Origin: Planctomycetota bacterium
GTDB lineage: Bacteria > Planctomycetota > UBA1135 > GCA-002686595
Length of the DNA stretch: 53,863 nucleotides
Reading direction: 5' to 3'
Assembly (NCBI GenBank): GCA_026692705.1
Contig: JAPLOE010000241.1
Location: forward strand, 4,496-58,358
A model generated the notes under the pieces. That model was not told the origin of the DNA. It saw only the letters and a program-made list of their open reading frames with translations, and ran no database searches. The position numbers and the translations under genes are program-made. Positions 24,970 through 36,463 of the stretch are shown here, piece by piece. Each line of letters starts with the position of its first letter. The stretch's first letter is position 1.

Positions 24970-26049
24970 CTAGAACTGCTCCAGGAAGCGCACGTCTCCG
25001 CCGAGCAGGTGACGCACGTCGTCGATGCCAAAGCGCAGCATCACCAGGCGCGACAGGCCGAGCCCAAACGCGAAGCCGGTCCACTGCTCGGGGTCGATGC
25101 CACCGGCCTTCAGCACGTTGGGATGCACCATGCCGCAGGGCAGGAGCTCGATCCACGTCGAGCGCTTGCACACGCTGCAGCCCTCCTTGCAGAACGGGCA
25201 GCGCGCGTCGAGCTCGAAGCCGGGCTCGACGAACGGGAAGTAGCCCGGACGCAGGCGGATCTCGATCTCGCGGCCGAAGATGCCGCGCAAGAGCGTCTTC
25301 ATCGCGCCGATCAGGTGGCCGACCGAGATGTCGCGGTCGATCACGAGCCCCTCCATCTGGTGGAAGGTGTGCTCGTGGCTCGCGTCGACGGCCTCGTTGC
25401 GGAACACCTTGCCGGGCACGATCGCGCGGAACGGCGGCTTGAGGCGCTTCATCGCGCGCACCTGCACAGGCGACGTGTGCGTGCGCATCACGAGGCGCTG
25501 CGCGCGGGGTGCGGTCTTCACCCAGAACGTGTCCATCGTGTCGCGCGCCGGATGGTCACCAGAGATGTTGAGCGCGTCGAAGTTGTGGAACTCGGTCTCG
25601 ACCTCGGGGCCGTCGAGCACGCTCCAGCCCATCGACGTGAACAGGTCCTCGAGCTCGCGCGTCACGCGCGTGATCGGGTGCAGCGACCCCGCCTCGAGCT
25701 TGGGCGCCGGCAGCGTGGCGTCGAAGCCCTTGCCGGTGCGCTCGGCCGCGAGCGCGGCCGGTTCGGCGAGCTCGCGCTCGGCGGCGAGAGCCGCTTCGCC
25801 GGCCTGCTTGATCGCGTTGGCCTTCGAGCCGACGAGGCCACGCGCCTCCTTCGGGAAGTGGCGCATGTTGCCGAGCGCCACACCGCTCGCCTCGAGCGCG
25901 AGCTGCGGGGTGAGCTCGGCCTCGGGCCGCGCGGCGAACGCGGTGATGCGTTCGCGCAAGGAGCGCGTCTCGTCGCTCTCGGGGGCGCTCGCGAGGGCGC
26001 CAAGGATCTCGCCGAGCAGGGCTCGGACGGAAGCTGCGTCGTAGGTCAT
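24970..26049 (-). CDS. pheS: Phenylalanine--tRNA ligase alpha subunit
   Basis: 359 residues from MTYDAASVRALLGE. A TTG at 26079 would add 10 residues. An N-terminal coiled coil (about 1-100) contacts tRNA. The class II catalytic domain follows: HPITRVTRELEDLFTSMGW, GPEVETEFHNFDALN and HPARDTMDTFWV. Motif 2 is PFRAIVPGKVFRNEAVDASHEHTFHQ and motif 3 is WTGFAFGLGLSRLVMLRFGIDDVR. An additional cysteine-rich patch (CPFCKEGCSVCK) occurs before motif 3, within a region that varies in the family. It is separated from rplT by a strong terminator, so pheST may have its own promoter or depend on read-through. Confidence 0.97.
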   Translation of the reverse strand: MTYDAASVRALLGEILGALASAPESDETRSLRERITAFAARPEAELTPQLALEASGVALGNMRHFPKEARGLVGSKANAIKQAGEAALAAERELAEPAALAAERTGKGFDATLPAPKLEAGSLHPITRVTRELEDLFTSMGWSVLDGPEVETEFHNFDALNISGDHPARDTMDTFWVKTAPRAQRLVMRTHTSPVQVRAMKRLKPPFRAIVPGKVFRNEAVDASHEHTFHQMEGLVIDRDISVGHLIGAMKTLLRGIFGREIEIRLRPGYFPFVEPGFELDARCPFCKEGCSVCKRSTWIELLPCGMVHPNVLKAGGIDPEQWTGFAFGLGLSRLVMLRFGIDDVRHLLGGDVRFLEQF

Positions 26050-26075
26050 GTTCGCAGGGGCTGGGGACGGCGCGG

Positions 26076-26108
26076 ACAAAACGACAACGGCCCGGAGGAC
26101 CGGGCCGT
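26076..26108 (-). terminator. Intrinsic terminator after rplT
   Basis: On the minus strand ACGGCCCGG, loop TCCT, CCGGGCCGT (26108-26087) is followed by TGTCGTTTTG. It is a 9-bp perfect GC stem with a short T-rich tail. It lies between rplT and pheS and could limit pheST expression relative to ribosomal protein genes. Confidence 0.8.
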
Positions 26109-26152
26109 CATCAGAGCGAAAAGGAGCTGCCTCTGGCTACGCGGGGCGTGCC

Positions 26153-26524
26153 TTAGGCGCTGACGGCCGCAGCGCGGGCGCCCTTGGCCTCTTCGACGAG
26201 CTTGTCGAAGGCCAGCGGGTCGTGGATCGCGAGCTCGGAGAGCTGCTTGCGGTTCAGCACGATGCCGGCCTTGTTCAGGCCGTCGATGAACTGCGAGTAG
26301 GGCAGGCCGCGCATGCTGCAGGCCGCGCCGATGCGGACGATCCACATCGAGCGGAAGTCGCGCTTCTTGAGGCGACGGTGGGCCGTGGAGTAGGCCCAGG
26401 CGCGCGTCAGCGTTTCCGCGACGGTGCGCCACAGGCGATGTCGTCCGCCCCAGTAGCCCTTGGCGAGCTTGAGACGGCGATTGCGCTTCTGACGACTGGG
26501 GGGACCGTAGGTAGAGCGGACCAT
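26153..26524 (-). CDS. rplT: Large ribosomal subunit protein L20
   Basis: 123 residues, slightly longer than E. coli L20 because of a short Ala-rich tail. The N-terminal basic extension (KRNRRLKLAKGYWGGR) and the core (FRSMWIVRIGAACSMRGLPYSQFIDGLNKAGIVLNRKQLSELA) are family-typical. L20 binds 23S rRNA and is needed early in 50S assembly. In several bacteria it represses its own operon by binding the leader. It follows rpmI by 7 bases in the conserved infC-rpmI-rplT order and ends just before a strong terminator. Confidence 0.97.
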   Translation of the reverse strand: MVRSTYGPPSRQKRNRRLKLAKGYWGGRHRLWRTVAETLTRAWAYSTAHRRLKKRDFRSMWIVRIGAACSMRGLPYSQFIDGLNKAGIVLNRKQLSELAIHDPLAFDKLVEEAKGARAAAVSA

Positions 26525-26531
26525 GGATCTG

Positions 26532-26726
26532 TCACTTTCCGATCATGTTGCGCACGAGCTCAGACCAGGTCTTGTTGAGCACCATGCGACGGCGCAGGCG
26601 ACGACCGGTCTCACCACTGAACGGGGCATGTCCGTGGCCACGGTCAGGGTGGCTGCACACGGCCTTGCCGTTCTTGGAGATACGGAAGCGCTTCTTGACG
26701 GCGCCTTTGGACTTCTGCTTGGGCAT
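26532..26726 (-). CDS. rpmI: Large ribosomal subunit protein L35
   Basis: 64 residues from MPKQKSKGAVKKRFRISKNG, the family's standard length and start. Upstream in-frame sequence up to 26789 was rejected because it contains the promoter. A GGAG ribosome site precedes the ATG (GCTCCGGAGACACTCCA). The basic C-terminus (RRLRRRMVLNKTW) is typical. It is a component of the 50S subunit and is co-transcribed with rplT from the promoter at 26776-26803. Confidence 0.96.
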   Translation of the reverse strand: MPKQKSKGAVKKRFRISKNGKAVCSHPDRGHGHAPFSGETGRRLRRRMVLNKTWSELVRNMIGK

Positions 26727-26775
26727 TGGAGTGTCTCCGGAGCTGACGCGCCCGGGAGCGATTCGAGGGCCGAAT

Positions 26776-26803
26776 AGACTAGCGATCACCGGGCTCCTTG
26801 CAA
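26776..26803 (-). promoter_or_regulatory. Promoter for rpmI-rplT
   Basis: On the minus strand TTGCAA (26803-26798), a 16-base spacer and TAGTCT (26781-26776). It is a good housekeeping-sigma match, giving a leader of roughly 40 bases before rpmI. Confidence 0.6.
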
Positions 26804-26839
26804 GCCTCGGGGGCCCCGCGAACGGCCAGAACGCGAGAT

Positions 26840-26853
26840 TTTTTCTTTTTTTG
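26840..26853. other. A/T homopolymer tract in the infC-rpmI gap
   Basis: Fourteen bases, T6-C-T7 on the plus strand, in otherwise very GC-rich DNA. The tract lies about 37 bases upstream of the rpmI -35 box. As it reads A-rich in the transcribed sense it is not a U-run terminator for infC. It could bend DNA or act as a distal upstream element. Confidence 0.5.
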
Positions 26854-26909
26854 GGCCCCAGGGGGCGCCGTGGCGGGCCGCCGCCGGAGCGGCACTGCCC
26901 CTGCTCGCC

Positions 26910-27416
26910 CTACTTGTGGGCGAGCAACATCGTCATGCGACGACCGAGCAGCTTGGGGCTCGACTCGATCTTCGACAGGTCGGCCAGCGCTTCGGCGACC
27001 TCCGCCATGACGCGGTGGCCGTGCTCGGGGTGGTCCATCTGGCGACCGCGGAAAACGCACACCACCTGCACCTTGTGGCCTTCCTCGAGGAACCCGCGAC
27101 CCTGCGTGATGCGGTAGTCGAGGTCGTGCTTGTCGATCATCGGGCGCACGCGCAGCTCCTTCATGCCGCCGGCATGACCCTTGGCGCTGCCCTTTTCCTT
27201 CTTGCGCTGCTCGTACTTGAACTTGCCGAAGTCGAGGATGCGGCAGACCGGCGGCTCGGCGGTCGGGCTGACCTCGACGAGGTCGAGACCAGCCTCATCG
27301 GCGCGGCGACGCGCGTCGTCGGTGCTGACGATGCCGACTTGTTCCCCGTTGTGGTCGATCAGGCGGACCTGGGGGACGCGGATTTGGCGGTTGACTCGGA
27401 AGTTGCGGGAGGACAC
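26910..27416 (-). CDS. infC: Translation initiation factor IF-3
   Basis: 168 residues from a GTG at 27416 preceded by AAGGA six bases upstream. The N-domain (NRQIRVPQVRLIDHNGEQVGIV, then LDLVEVSPTAEPPVCRILDFGKFKYEQ) and C-domain (KELRVRPMIDKHDLDYRI, then VCVFRGRQMDHPEHG) are complete, joined by a Lys-rich linker. IF-3 binds the 30S subunit, prevents early subunit joining and checks start codons. Many bacteria use a rare AUU-type start for infC to allow autoregulation. Here GTG with a good ribosome site is the apparent start. It is the first gene of the ribosomal cluster. Confidence 0.96.
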   Translation of the reverse strand: MSSRNFRVNRQIRVPQVRLIDHNGEQVGIVSTDDARRRADEAGLDLVEVSPTAEPPVCRILDFGKFKYEQRKKEKGSAKGHAGGMKELRVRPMIDKHDLDYRITQGRGFLEEGHKVQVVCVFRGRQMDHPEHGHRVMAEVAEALADLSKIESSPKLLGRRMTMLLAHK

Positions 27417-27473
27417 GTAGTTCCTTGGAGACCTTTTTTGCGGGAGAGCTCTGGGGGCGCTGGTTGGGGACCG

Positions 27474-27479
27474 AGGATA
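27474..27479 (-). promoter_or_regulatory. Putative -10 box TATCCT upstream of infC
   Basis: On the minus strand TATCCT, preceded 17 bases upstream by a poor -35 (TGGCGC). Transcription would begin near 27467, giving about 50 bases of leader with the AAGGA site. Confidence 0.4.
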
Positions 27480-27510
27480 CGGACAGGTCCCCTCTCGCGC
27501 CAGCCGGGGG

Positions 27511-29430
27511 CTAACCCTTGGAATCGGGAGAGGTGGGGATCGTCGGCAGCGTGGGGAGCGCCGGCGTATGCGGGAGGGTCGGGGACGTGGGGATGACCGG
27601 GGACGGCGGAACCGGCGGGGTCGGGGTCGAGTCGGGCAATACGCTCACGATGTGCACCTCTACCAGCTGCTCGGGATCGACCACGCTCGGGGCGCCGCAC
27701 ATCAGGTCCACGGCCGAGGCGGTCTTGGGGAACGCGATCACGTCGCGGATGTTGTCGAGGCCGAGCGTGAGCGCCGTGATGCGGTCGAGACCCATCGCGA
27801 AACCCGCGTGCGGCGGAGCGCCCTGCGAGAGCGCGTCGACGAAGAAGCCGAACTTGCGCTTCTGCTCGTCGGCGCCCAGTCCGAGCAGCGCGAAGATCTT
27901 CTGCTGCACGTCGGCGCGGTGGATGCGGACCGAGCCGGAGCCCAGTTCCCAGCCGTTGAGCACGAGGTCGTAGGCGCGGCTGGAGAGCGCGCCGAGGTCG
28001 GGCTCGCGCCCTTCCATCGCACCGCCAAGCGTCCAGTCCTCCGGCGCCGTGAACGGGTGGTGCGCGGAGAAGTAGCGGCCCGCGTCCTCGTCGTACTCGA
28101 ACAGCGGGAAGTGCGTGACCCACGTGAAGCGCCACTGCGCCGGATCGTTCGCGGACGTGGGCTTGGGGATCAGGTTGAGGCGGCGGCCGAGCTGGTTGCG
28201 CAGCTCGCCGAGCACCTTGCGCGTGAGCGCCTTGCGGTCGGCGACGAACAGGCACGTGTCGCCTTCCTGAGCGCCCATCGCCTCCATCAGCGCCTTCGCC
28301 GCTTCCGGCGTCGCGCAGAACTTCGCGAGCGGGCCCGAGCCACCGGCCGCGCCGGCCTTCCAGAACGCGAGCCCCTTCGCGCCGATGCCCTTCGCGACCG
28401 TCTCGAGCTCGGTGATGTCCTTGCGCGAGAGGTTGTGCGCGGCGGCGACGGTGATGCCCATCACGCGGCCACCCGACTCGACGGCCGAGCGGAACACTTG
28501 GAACTCGCTCGCCTTCGCCCACGCGTCGACCGCGTGCAGCTCGAGACCGAAGCGCAGGTCGGGCTTGTCGACGCCGAAGCGCTCCATCGCCTCTTCCCAG
28601 CGCATGCGCGGGAACGGGATCGGAAGCTCGATGCCCATCGCATCGCGCAGCGTGTCGCGCATGACCTGTTCCCAGGCCGCGAACACGCCCTCTTCCTCGA
28701 CGAAGCTCATCTCCATGTCGAGCTGCGTGAACTCGAGCTGGCGGTCGGCGCGCAGGTCCTCGTCGCGGAAGCAGCGCGCGACCTGGAAGTAGCGGTCGAG
28801 CCCCCCCACCATCAGGATCTGCTTGAAGATCTTCGGCGACTGCGGGAGCGCGTAGAACTCGCCGGGGTGCACGCGGCTGGGCACGAGGAAGTCGCGCGCG
28901 CCCTCGGGCGTCGCCTTGGTCAGGATCTGCGTCTCGATCTCGAGGAAGCCCTGCGCCTCGAAGGCGCGCCGCATGGCGTTGATGAAGCGCGAGCGGTGCG
29001 CGAGGTTGCGCTGCATCGTCGAGCGGCGCAGGTCGATGTAGCGGTACTTGAGGCGCGTCTCGAGCGCGGTCTCGGTCGAGCCGGTCAGGTCGATCGGCGG
29101 CGGCGGCGAGGACGAGAGCACCTCGAGCGATTCGGCGATCAGCTCGATCTCGCCCGTCGCGCGCTCGGCGTTCACCTGGCTGCCGCTGCGCGCCGAAACC
29201 TGGCCGCGCACGGACACGACGTATTCGGGCCCGAGCTTGATCTTCGACGCGAGCGCCTCGCCGACCACGACCTGCGTCAGGCCGTAGCGGTCGCGCACGT
29301 CGAGGAAGTAGATGCCGCCGAGGTCGCGGCGCGCGTGGACCCAGCCGTTGAGGACGACGGTCTGGCCGACGTGGGACTTGCGGAGCTCGCCGCACGTGTG
29401 CGTGCGGCACCAGGCGGGTGCATTGGCCAT
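27511..29430 (-). CDS. aspS: Aspartate--tRNA ligase with unusual Pro/Thr/Ser-rich C-terminal tail
   Basis: 639 residues from MANAPAWCRTHTCGEL. The N-terminal OB fold binds the anticodon (VVLNGWVHARRDLGGIYFLDVRDRYG). The class II core follows, with motif 1 near FEAQGFLEIETQIL, KATPEGARDFLVPSR and motif 2 FRDEDLRADRQLEFTQLDMEMSF. The bacterial GAD insertion lies at about 300-410. GWELGSGSVRIHRADVQQKIF and motif 3 (HAGFAMGLDRI) complete it. The canonical protein ends near VEVHIVSV at about residue 597. Roughly 40 further residues are almost only Pro, Thr, Ser, Val, Leu and Ile (for example PTSPTLPHTPALPTLPTIPT). Such a tail is not part of the family and its role is unknown. It charges tRNA-Asp, and whether it also charges tRNA-Asn cannot be decided here. 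Confidence 0.96.
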   Translation of the reverse strand: MANAPAWCRTHTCGELRKSHVGQTVVLNGWVHARRDLGGIYFLDVRDRYGLTQVVVGEALASKIKLGPEYVVSVRGQVSARSGSQVNAERATGEIELIAESLEVLSSSPPPPIDLTGSTETALETRLKYRYIDLRRSTMQRNLAHRSRFINAMRRAFEAQGFLEIETQILTKATPEGARDFLVPSRVHPGEFYALPQSPKIFKQILMVGGLDRYFQVARCFRDEDLRADRQLEFTQLDMEMSFVEEEGVFAAWEQVMRDTLRDAMGIELPIPFPRMRWEEAMERFGVDKPDLRFGLELHAVDAWAKASEFQVFRSAVESGGRVMGITVAAAHNLSRKDITELETVAKGIGAKGLAFWKAGAAGGSGPLAKFCATPEAAKALMEAMGAQEGDTCLFVADRKALTRKVLGELRNQLGRRLNLIPKPTSANDPAQWRFTWVTHFPLFEYDEDAGRYFSAHHPFTAPEDWTLGGAMEGREPDLGALSSRAYDLVLNGWELGSGSVRIHRADVQQKIFALLGLGADEQKRKFGFFVDALSQGAPPHAGFAMGLDRITALTLGLDNIRDVIAFPKTASAVDLMCGAPSVVDPEQLVEVHIVSVLPDSTPTPPVPPSPVIPTSPTLPHTPALPTLPTIPTSPDSKG

Positions 29431-29546
29431 CGTCTAGGCTCCAGGGCGAAAGGTTGCCCCGACGGAACGACCTGCCGCAGGCGACGCAGAGGTCACCGGG
29501 CGGCAGGCCAGGGTGGAAGGAATCGCTGTGGCGCCGCGCGGGCGCA

Positions 29547-29981
29547 CTAGGACCTGACGCGCTCGCGCGCGTACAGCTCGAGCACGTGCAGGCGCGCGAT
29601 CGCGCGCCGCAGCGCGGCCTCGGCACGCAGCGAGTCGACGGACTCGCGCACGCCACGCGGGGCGGCGAGACGCTCGCGAGCACGCTTCTCGGATTCGCGG
29701 GCGCGCTTCTCGTCGATCTCGACCGGCAGCTCGCCGGCCTCGCACACCACGCGCAGGGTGTTGTCCTTGACCTCGGCGAAGCCCGAGGACACGAACAGGC
29801 CCTTCTTCGTGCCGTTTTCGACGTAGGACAACAGTCCCACGTCGACCGCGGCGACCATGTGGGCGTGCCGCGGGAGCACGCCGATCAGGCCGTCGACGCC
29901 AGGGAACTGCACCGAGCTCGCCTTGACGTCGAGCACGATGCTGTCGGGCGTGATGACCCGCAGGGTGAGCGCGCCGGTCAT
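29547..29981 (-). CDS. atpC: ATP synthase F1 epsilon subunit
   Basis: 144 residues from MTGALTLRVITPDSIVLDVKA. The N-terminal beta-sandwich contains the family motif PGVDGLIGVLPRHAHMVAAVDVG. The C-terminal two-helix arm (DEKRARESEKRARERL...ALRRAIARLHVLELY) can inhibit ATP hydrolysis in other bacteria. It lies 2 bases after the atpD stop and is the last gene of the ATP synthase operon. No clear intrinsic terminator follows; the 116 bases to aspS hold only an imperfect inverted repeat. Confidence 0.95.
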   Translation of the reverse strand: MTGALTLRVITPDSIVLDVKASSVQFPGVDGLIGVLPRHAHMVAAVDVGLLSYVENGTKKGLFVSSGFAEVKDNTLRVVCEAGELPVEIDEKRARESEKRARERLAAPRGVRESVDSLRAEAALRRAIARLHVLELYARERVRS

Positions 29982-29983
29982 CG

Positions 29984-31453
<1,470 letters not shown>

Positions 31454-31500
31454 TCAGTTTTCCTGATGGATCGCGTGGGCTGTGGAGCGCGTCGGGCTCT

Positions 31501-32385
31501 TTACTTGCCGCGCAGCGCTTCCGCGCCGCCGACGATGTCGAGCAGGTCCTTGGTGATGCCTTCCTGGCGCTTGCGGTTGTAGACCCCCTTCAGGAGGGCC
31601 TGCATGTCGGTCGCAGCGTCGGTGGCGTTCTTCATCGCCATGCGGCGACTGGCGTATTCGGAGGTGATCGACTCGAGCAGCGCGTTGTGGATGCGCGTCT
31701 CGAGGTAGCGCGGCACGAGCTTGTCGAGCAGGTGGTCGACCGAGGGCTCGAGGATCACGTCGCCGTCGCCACCCGTCGCCGCTTGCCCCGCTTCGCCGCC
31801 CTGCACCTGCACAGGCAGGAACGGGATGGTGGTCGGCACGTACTTCGCCATCGACTCGAAGGCGGTGTAGTGCACGAGCACCTCGCGGTACTGGCCGGAG
31901 CTGAAGGCGTCCGAGAGCGTCTTGGCGACGAACTTGGCGAGGCGGTAGTCGATCTTCTCCAGCGGCGGATCGACGAAGTAGCGCTCGACCGGCAACCCGC
32001 GCTTCTGCAGGTACTGGTAGGCGCGCTTGCCGAACACGAAGAAGCGCACCTGCTTGTCGCGGTTGGCGGCGAGCCAGCGCTCGAGCGAGGCGAACAGCTG
32101 CGAGTTGTAGGCGCCGCACAGGCCGCGGTCGGAGCCGACCACGAGCAGCGCGGTCAGTTCGCCGGCGCCCGGACGGAACACCGGGCGCTCCGCGAGGCGG
32201 TCCCCCATCGAGGCGCCGAGCCGCCCGAGGAGCTGCGCGATCTCGCGCGCATAGGGGCGCGACGAGACGGCGCTGTCCTGGAAGCGACGCAGCTTCGTCG
32301 TCGCGACCATTTCCATGGCGCGAGTGATCTGCTTGATGTTGCCCACGGACTTGATCCGTGAGCGCAAGTCGCGAAGGGAGGCCAC
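31501..32385 (-). CDS. atpG: ATP synthase F1 gamma subunit
   Basis: 294 residues from a GTG at 32385, 3 bases after the atpA stop. The N-terminal helix (LRDLRSRIKSVGNIKQITRAMEMVATTKLRR) and the C-terminal helix (SRRMAMKNATDAATDMQ...YNRKRQEGITKDLLDIVGGAEALRG) form the rotor shaft. The middle domain shows VVGSDRGLCGAYNSQLF. A short Gly/Ala-rich insertion (QVQGGEAGQAATGGDGD) precedes the C-terminal helix. It rotates inside the alpha3-beta3 ring and couples proton flow to ATP synthesis. Confidence 0.97.
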   Translation of the reverse strand: MASLRDLRSRIKSVGNIKQITRAMEMVATTKLRRFQDSAVSSRPYAREIAQLLGRLGASMGDRLAERPVFRPGAGELTALLVVGSDRGLCGAYNSQLFASLERWLAANRDKQVRFFVFGKRAYQYLQKRGLPVERYFVDPPLEKIDYRLAKFVAKTLSDAFSSGQYREVLVHYTAFESMAKYVPTTIPFLPVQVQGGEAGQAATGGDGDVILEPSVDHLLDKLVPRYLETRIHNALLESITSEYASRRMAMKNATDAATDMQALLKGVYNRKRQEGITKDLLDIVGGAEALRGK

Positions 32386-32388
32386 GGG

Positions 32389-33957
<1,569 letters not shown>

Positions 33958-34017
33958 GGCTTGCTTCTTCGTTCGCTTCTGCGAGATGCGGTTGGGATGC
34001 GGATGGGATGGCTCGGC

Positions 34018-34545
34018 CTAGACACGCGCCGTGCGGAGGCGGCGTTCGAGGCTCTCGAGGCGGCCGGAGGCCGACTGATCGATCAGGCGGTTGTCGACGA
34101 ACACGCGCACTCCGGCGATCAGGTCCGGGTTGATGCGCTGTTCCAGCAGGACGTCCTTGCCGAGCGTGGCCTTGACGGACACTTGCAGCTCGGCGAGCTC
34201 GCCCTGGCCCAGCGGGCGCGGGCTCTCGACGAAACCCTCGACCGCACCGCGGTCGGCGAGGGCGCAACGCCGGAACGCGTCCGGCAGGTCGCGCAGGACT
34301 TCCAGCCGCCGCTTGTCGGCGAGCAGCTTGAGGAAGTTGGAGAACAGCGGGCTCGACTTCGACGCGAGGGCGTCGATGCGCTTGCGGCGGTCGGCCTCGT
34401 TGACGCGCGCGTCAAAGAGAGCGCCCAGTCCCGGCTCGCGGGTGAGCCGCTCGACGTCCGCCTCGACCTGCGCAAGCGCGCCCTTGTCGCGGGCGAGCTC
34501 GAACAGGGCGCCGGCGTAGCGCGCGGTGACGAGCCCCACCTTCAC
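34018..34545 (-). CDS. atpH: ATP synthase delta subunit
   Basis: 175 residues ([20 protein letters not shown]). The N-terminal six-helix domain (about 1-105) binds the top of F1. The C-terminal region contains [46 protein letters not shown], matching the family's C-terminal signature. It links F1 to the peripheral b stalk. Its ATG overlaps the atpF stop by 4 bases (ATGA), so the two stalk subunits are made together. Confidence 0.96.
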   Translation of the reverse strand: MKVGLVTARYAGALFELARDKGALAQVEADVERLTREPGLGALFDARVNEADRRKRIDALASKSSPLFSNFLKLLADKRRLEVLRDLPDAFRRCALADRGAVEGFVESPRPLGQGELAELQVSVKATLGKDVLLEQRINPDLIAGVRVFVDNRLIDQSASGRLESLERRLRTARV

Positions 34546-35093
34546 TTGCGGGCCGCCTTCAGCTTGCCGACCATGTCGGACACGAGGCGACGGTCGTCAT
34601 CGGCACCGACGTTGCGACCGAGCACCGCGCGGGCGCCGGCCATCGAGAGGTCGACGACCTCCTCGCGGATCGCCGCCAGCGCCTTGTCGCGCTCGGCGTG
34701 GATCGCGGCCTGCGCTTCGGCGACCATGCGGACGCCGCGGGCGTTGGCCTCGTCGGTGATCTGGCGCTCGACCGCGGTGGCGCGTTCGCGGGCCTCGGCG
34801 ACGAGCTTGGCGGCTTCGGCGCGAGCCTCGGCCAGCTTCGACTCGACCTCGGCGCGGGCCTTGGCGGTCTCCTCGCGGGCCTTCTCGGCCTCGCCGATGG
34901 CGCGGGCCGCCTGCTCGTCGCGAGCCTCGAGCGCCTTGGCGATCGGCCCCATCACGACCTTCCACATGAACGGAAGGGCGGCGAGGAAGATCACCCAAGT
35001 CCAAAGCATGCCACCGAAACCGGCCGGGTCGAACGGATCGAGACCGCCGCCACCGTGGGCCTGTTCGGTGCCTTCGATGAGAAGCATGTACAT
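34542..35093 (-). CDS. atpF: ATP synthase F0 subunit b
   Basis: 183 residues. The N-terminus ([20 protein letters not shown]) is followed by one membrane helix at about 28-46 ([17 protein letters not shown]). A long charged coiled coil then runs to residue 150 ([33 protein letters not shown]). It ends with [25 protein letters not shown]. It forms the peripheral stalk that holds F1 against rotation. Only one b-type gene is present, so the stalk is probably a homodimer. Confidence 0.95.
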   Translation of the reverse strand: MYMLLIEGTEQAHGGGGLDPFDPAGFGGMLWTWVIFLAALPFMWKVVMGPIAKALEARDEQAARAIGEAEKAREETAKARAEVESKLAEARAEAAKLVAEARERATAVERQITDEANARGVRMVAEAQAAIHAERDKALAAIREEVVDLSMAGARAVLGRNVGADDDRRLVSDMVGKLKAARK

Positions 35094-35164
35094 GGTTTTG
35101 AACTCCAGCGTTCGAGGCTCGCGCGAGCGGACCCACGACGGGCGCGCTCACTGCAAGCGCGCGA

Positions 35165-35434
35165 TCACTTCATCTTGAGGGCGATGAGCAGCGTGACGAC
35201 GACGGCGAACAGCGAAACGCCTTCGATGAAGGCCGCGAGGATCAGCGAGCCACCCTTGATGTCGTTGGCGGCTTCCGGCTGACGGGCGATGCCGTCGTTC
35301 GCCGACGCGCCGATGCGCGAGATGCCGAGGCCGGCACCGATGGCGGTCACGCCAGCGCCGATGGCGGCACCGAAGAACGCCCACTGGTTGCTGGCGGCTT
35401 CCTGGACGGCGACGAAGTCGAAGGGGGTCATCAT
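35165..35434 (-). CDS. atpE: ATP synthase F0 subunit c
   Basis: 89 residues in two helices joined by the polar loop [10 protein letters not shown]. The ion-binding carboxylate is the Glu in [15 protein letters not shown]. In Na+-coupled rings a Gln in helix 1 and a Ser next to the Glu complete the site. Here helix 1 has Ile at the Gln position ([10 protein letters not shown]) and the Glu is followed by Gly, so the ring is predicted to be proton-coupled. It starts at ATG 35434, with a second ATG immediately after it. Confidence 0.96.
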   Translation of the reverse strand: MMTPFDFVAVQEAASNQWAFFGAAIGAGVTAIGAGLGISRIGASANDGIARQPEAANDIKGGSLILAAFIEGVSLFAVVVTLLIALKMK

Positions 35435-35527
35435 GGGAACGGATTCTCCTGGTGAGTCGTGGGGAAAAGAGAGCTGATGGATCGCCTCGCACGCGGGGCG
35501 CGCGAGGAGGACTTGGAAGGCGTGGGC

Positions 35528-36463
35528 CTAGTGTTCGGGGTGGACGCTGGCGCCGACGAAGATGATCGAGAGCATCGTGAAGATGTAGGCCTGCAGCAGC
35601 GCGACGAAGGTCTCGATGATCATGATGAACACCGCGAAGCCGACCGCGAGCGGCGCCGAGCCGTAGCCCGCGACCGCGTTCGCGCCGGCTTCGGCGAAGA
35701 ACATGATCAGGCCCATGCACGACAGCACGATCAGGTGACCGGCGGTCATGTTGGCGAAGAGGCGGATGGTGAGCGCGAAGGGCTTGACGAGCAGGCCGAT
35801 CAGCTCGATCACGAACATCAGCGGCCACAGCGGCAGCGGAACGTGCGGGACGAGGTGCTTCCAGAAGGCGACCGGGCCCTGCACGGCCATGCCGCCGCCG
35901 ATCATCGCCGCCAGCGTCAGCGCCGCGAGCGCGCCGGTGACCGCGATCGACGCCGTCGCCGTGGCCGAGTGCGGCAGCAGGCCGAAGACGTTCTGGAACA
36001 TCACGAAGAAGAACACGCACAGGAAATACGGCAGGAACTGCGCGCCGTGGTGCTTGCCCATCACCGCGTAGACCATCTCGTCGCGGATGTAGAGCACCCA
36101 GCCCGCGAACATGCGCGTGACCGCGTCGCCCTTGCCCGTGCGCAGGTAGCTCGGCACGCCGGAGAAGCCGATCAGCACGAACAGCACCGCCGCGAGCTGG
36201 AACACCTGCAGGTTCGTGAAGACGAGCAGGTCGGTGTCGTGGCCGGCGGAATCCGAGGTGAACAGCGCCGGCAGCCACGAGGCGTGGATGCCGATCGGGT
36301 GGTGCTCGCCGTCGATCAGCGCCGCCGGCTTCAAGTGCGCGAACAGCTGCTGGAAGACGTTGTCCTCGTGGTGGTGCTCGGCGAAGAGCGTCGCGGACGC
36401 GCAGGCGGCGACGATCACGAGCAGCATGAGGATGCCGCGCGGGGACAGGAGGAAGCGGGTCAC
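35528..36463 (-). CDS. atpB: ATP synthase F0 subunit a
   Basis: 311 residues from a GTG at 36463 that overlaps the stop of the upstream gene (GTGA). Further upstream open frame was rejected as it lies inside that gene. Multiple membrane helices are present. The conserved proton-path arginine lies in FALTIRLFANMTAGHLIVLS, and the last helices contain IIETFVALLQAYIFTMLSIIFVG. A His-rich segment after helix 1 (AEHHHEDNVFQQ) and KHHGAQFL are lineage-specific decorations. It forms the proton half-channels beside the c ring. Confidence 0.95.
   Translation of the reverse strand: MTRFLLSPRGILMLLVIVAACASATLFAEHHHEDNVFQQLFAHLKPAALIDGEHHPIGIHASWLPALFTSDSAGHDTDLLVFTNLQVFQLAAVLFVLIGFSGVPSYLRTGKGDAVTRMFAGWVLYIRDEMVYAVMGKHHGAQFLPYFLCVFFFVMFQNVFGLLPHSATATASIAVTGALAALTLAAMIGGGMAVQGPVAFWKHLVPHVPLPLWPLMFVIELIGLLVKPFALTIRLFANMTAGHLIVLSCMGLIMFFAEAGANAVAGYGSAPLAVGFAVFIMIIETFVALLQAYIFTMLSIIFVGASVHPEH

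Noticed and set aside
29431-29436. TAGACG directly before the aspS ATG as a -10 box
   Set aside because: There is no spacing between box and ATG, so transcription would begin inside the coding region.
29431-29546. CVACGRSF-like zinc-ribbon fragment between aspS and atpC on the minus strand
   Set aside because: Only one CxxC is present, no start codon with a ribosome site precedes it, and the frame runs into aspS out of phase.
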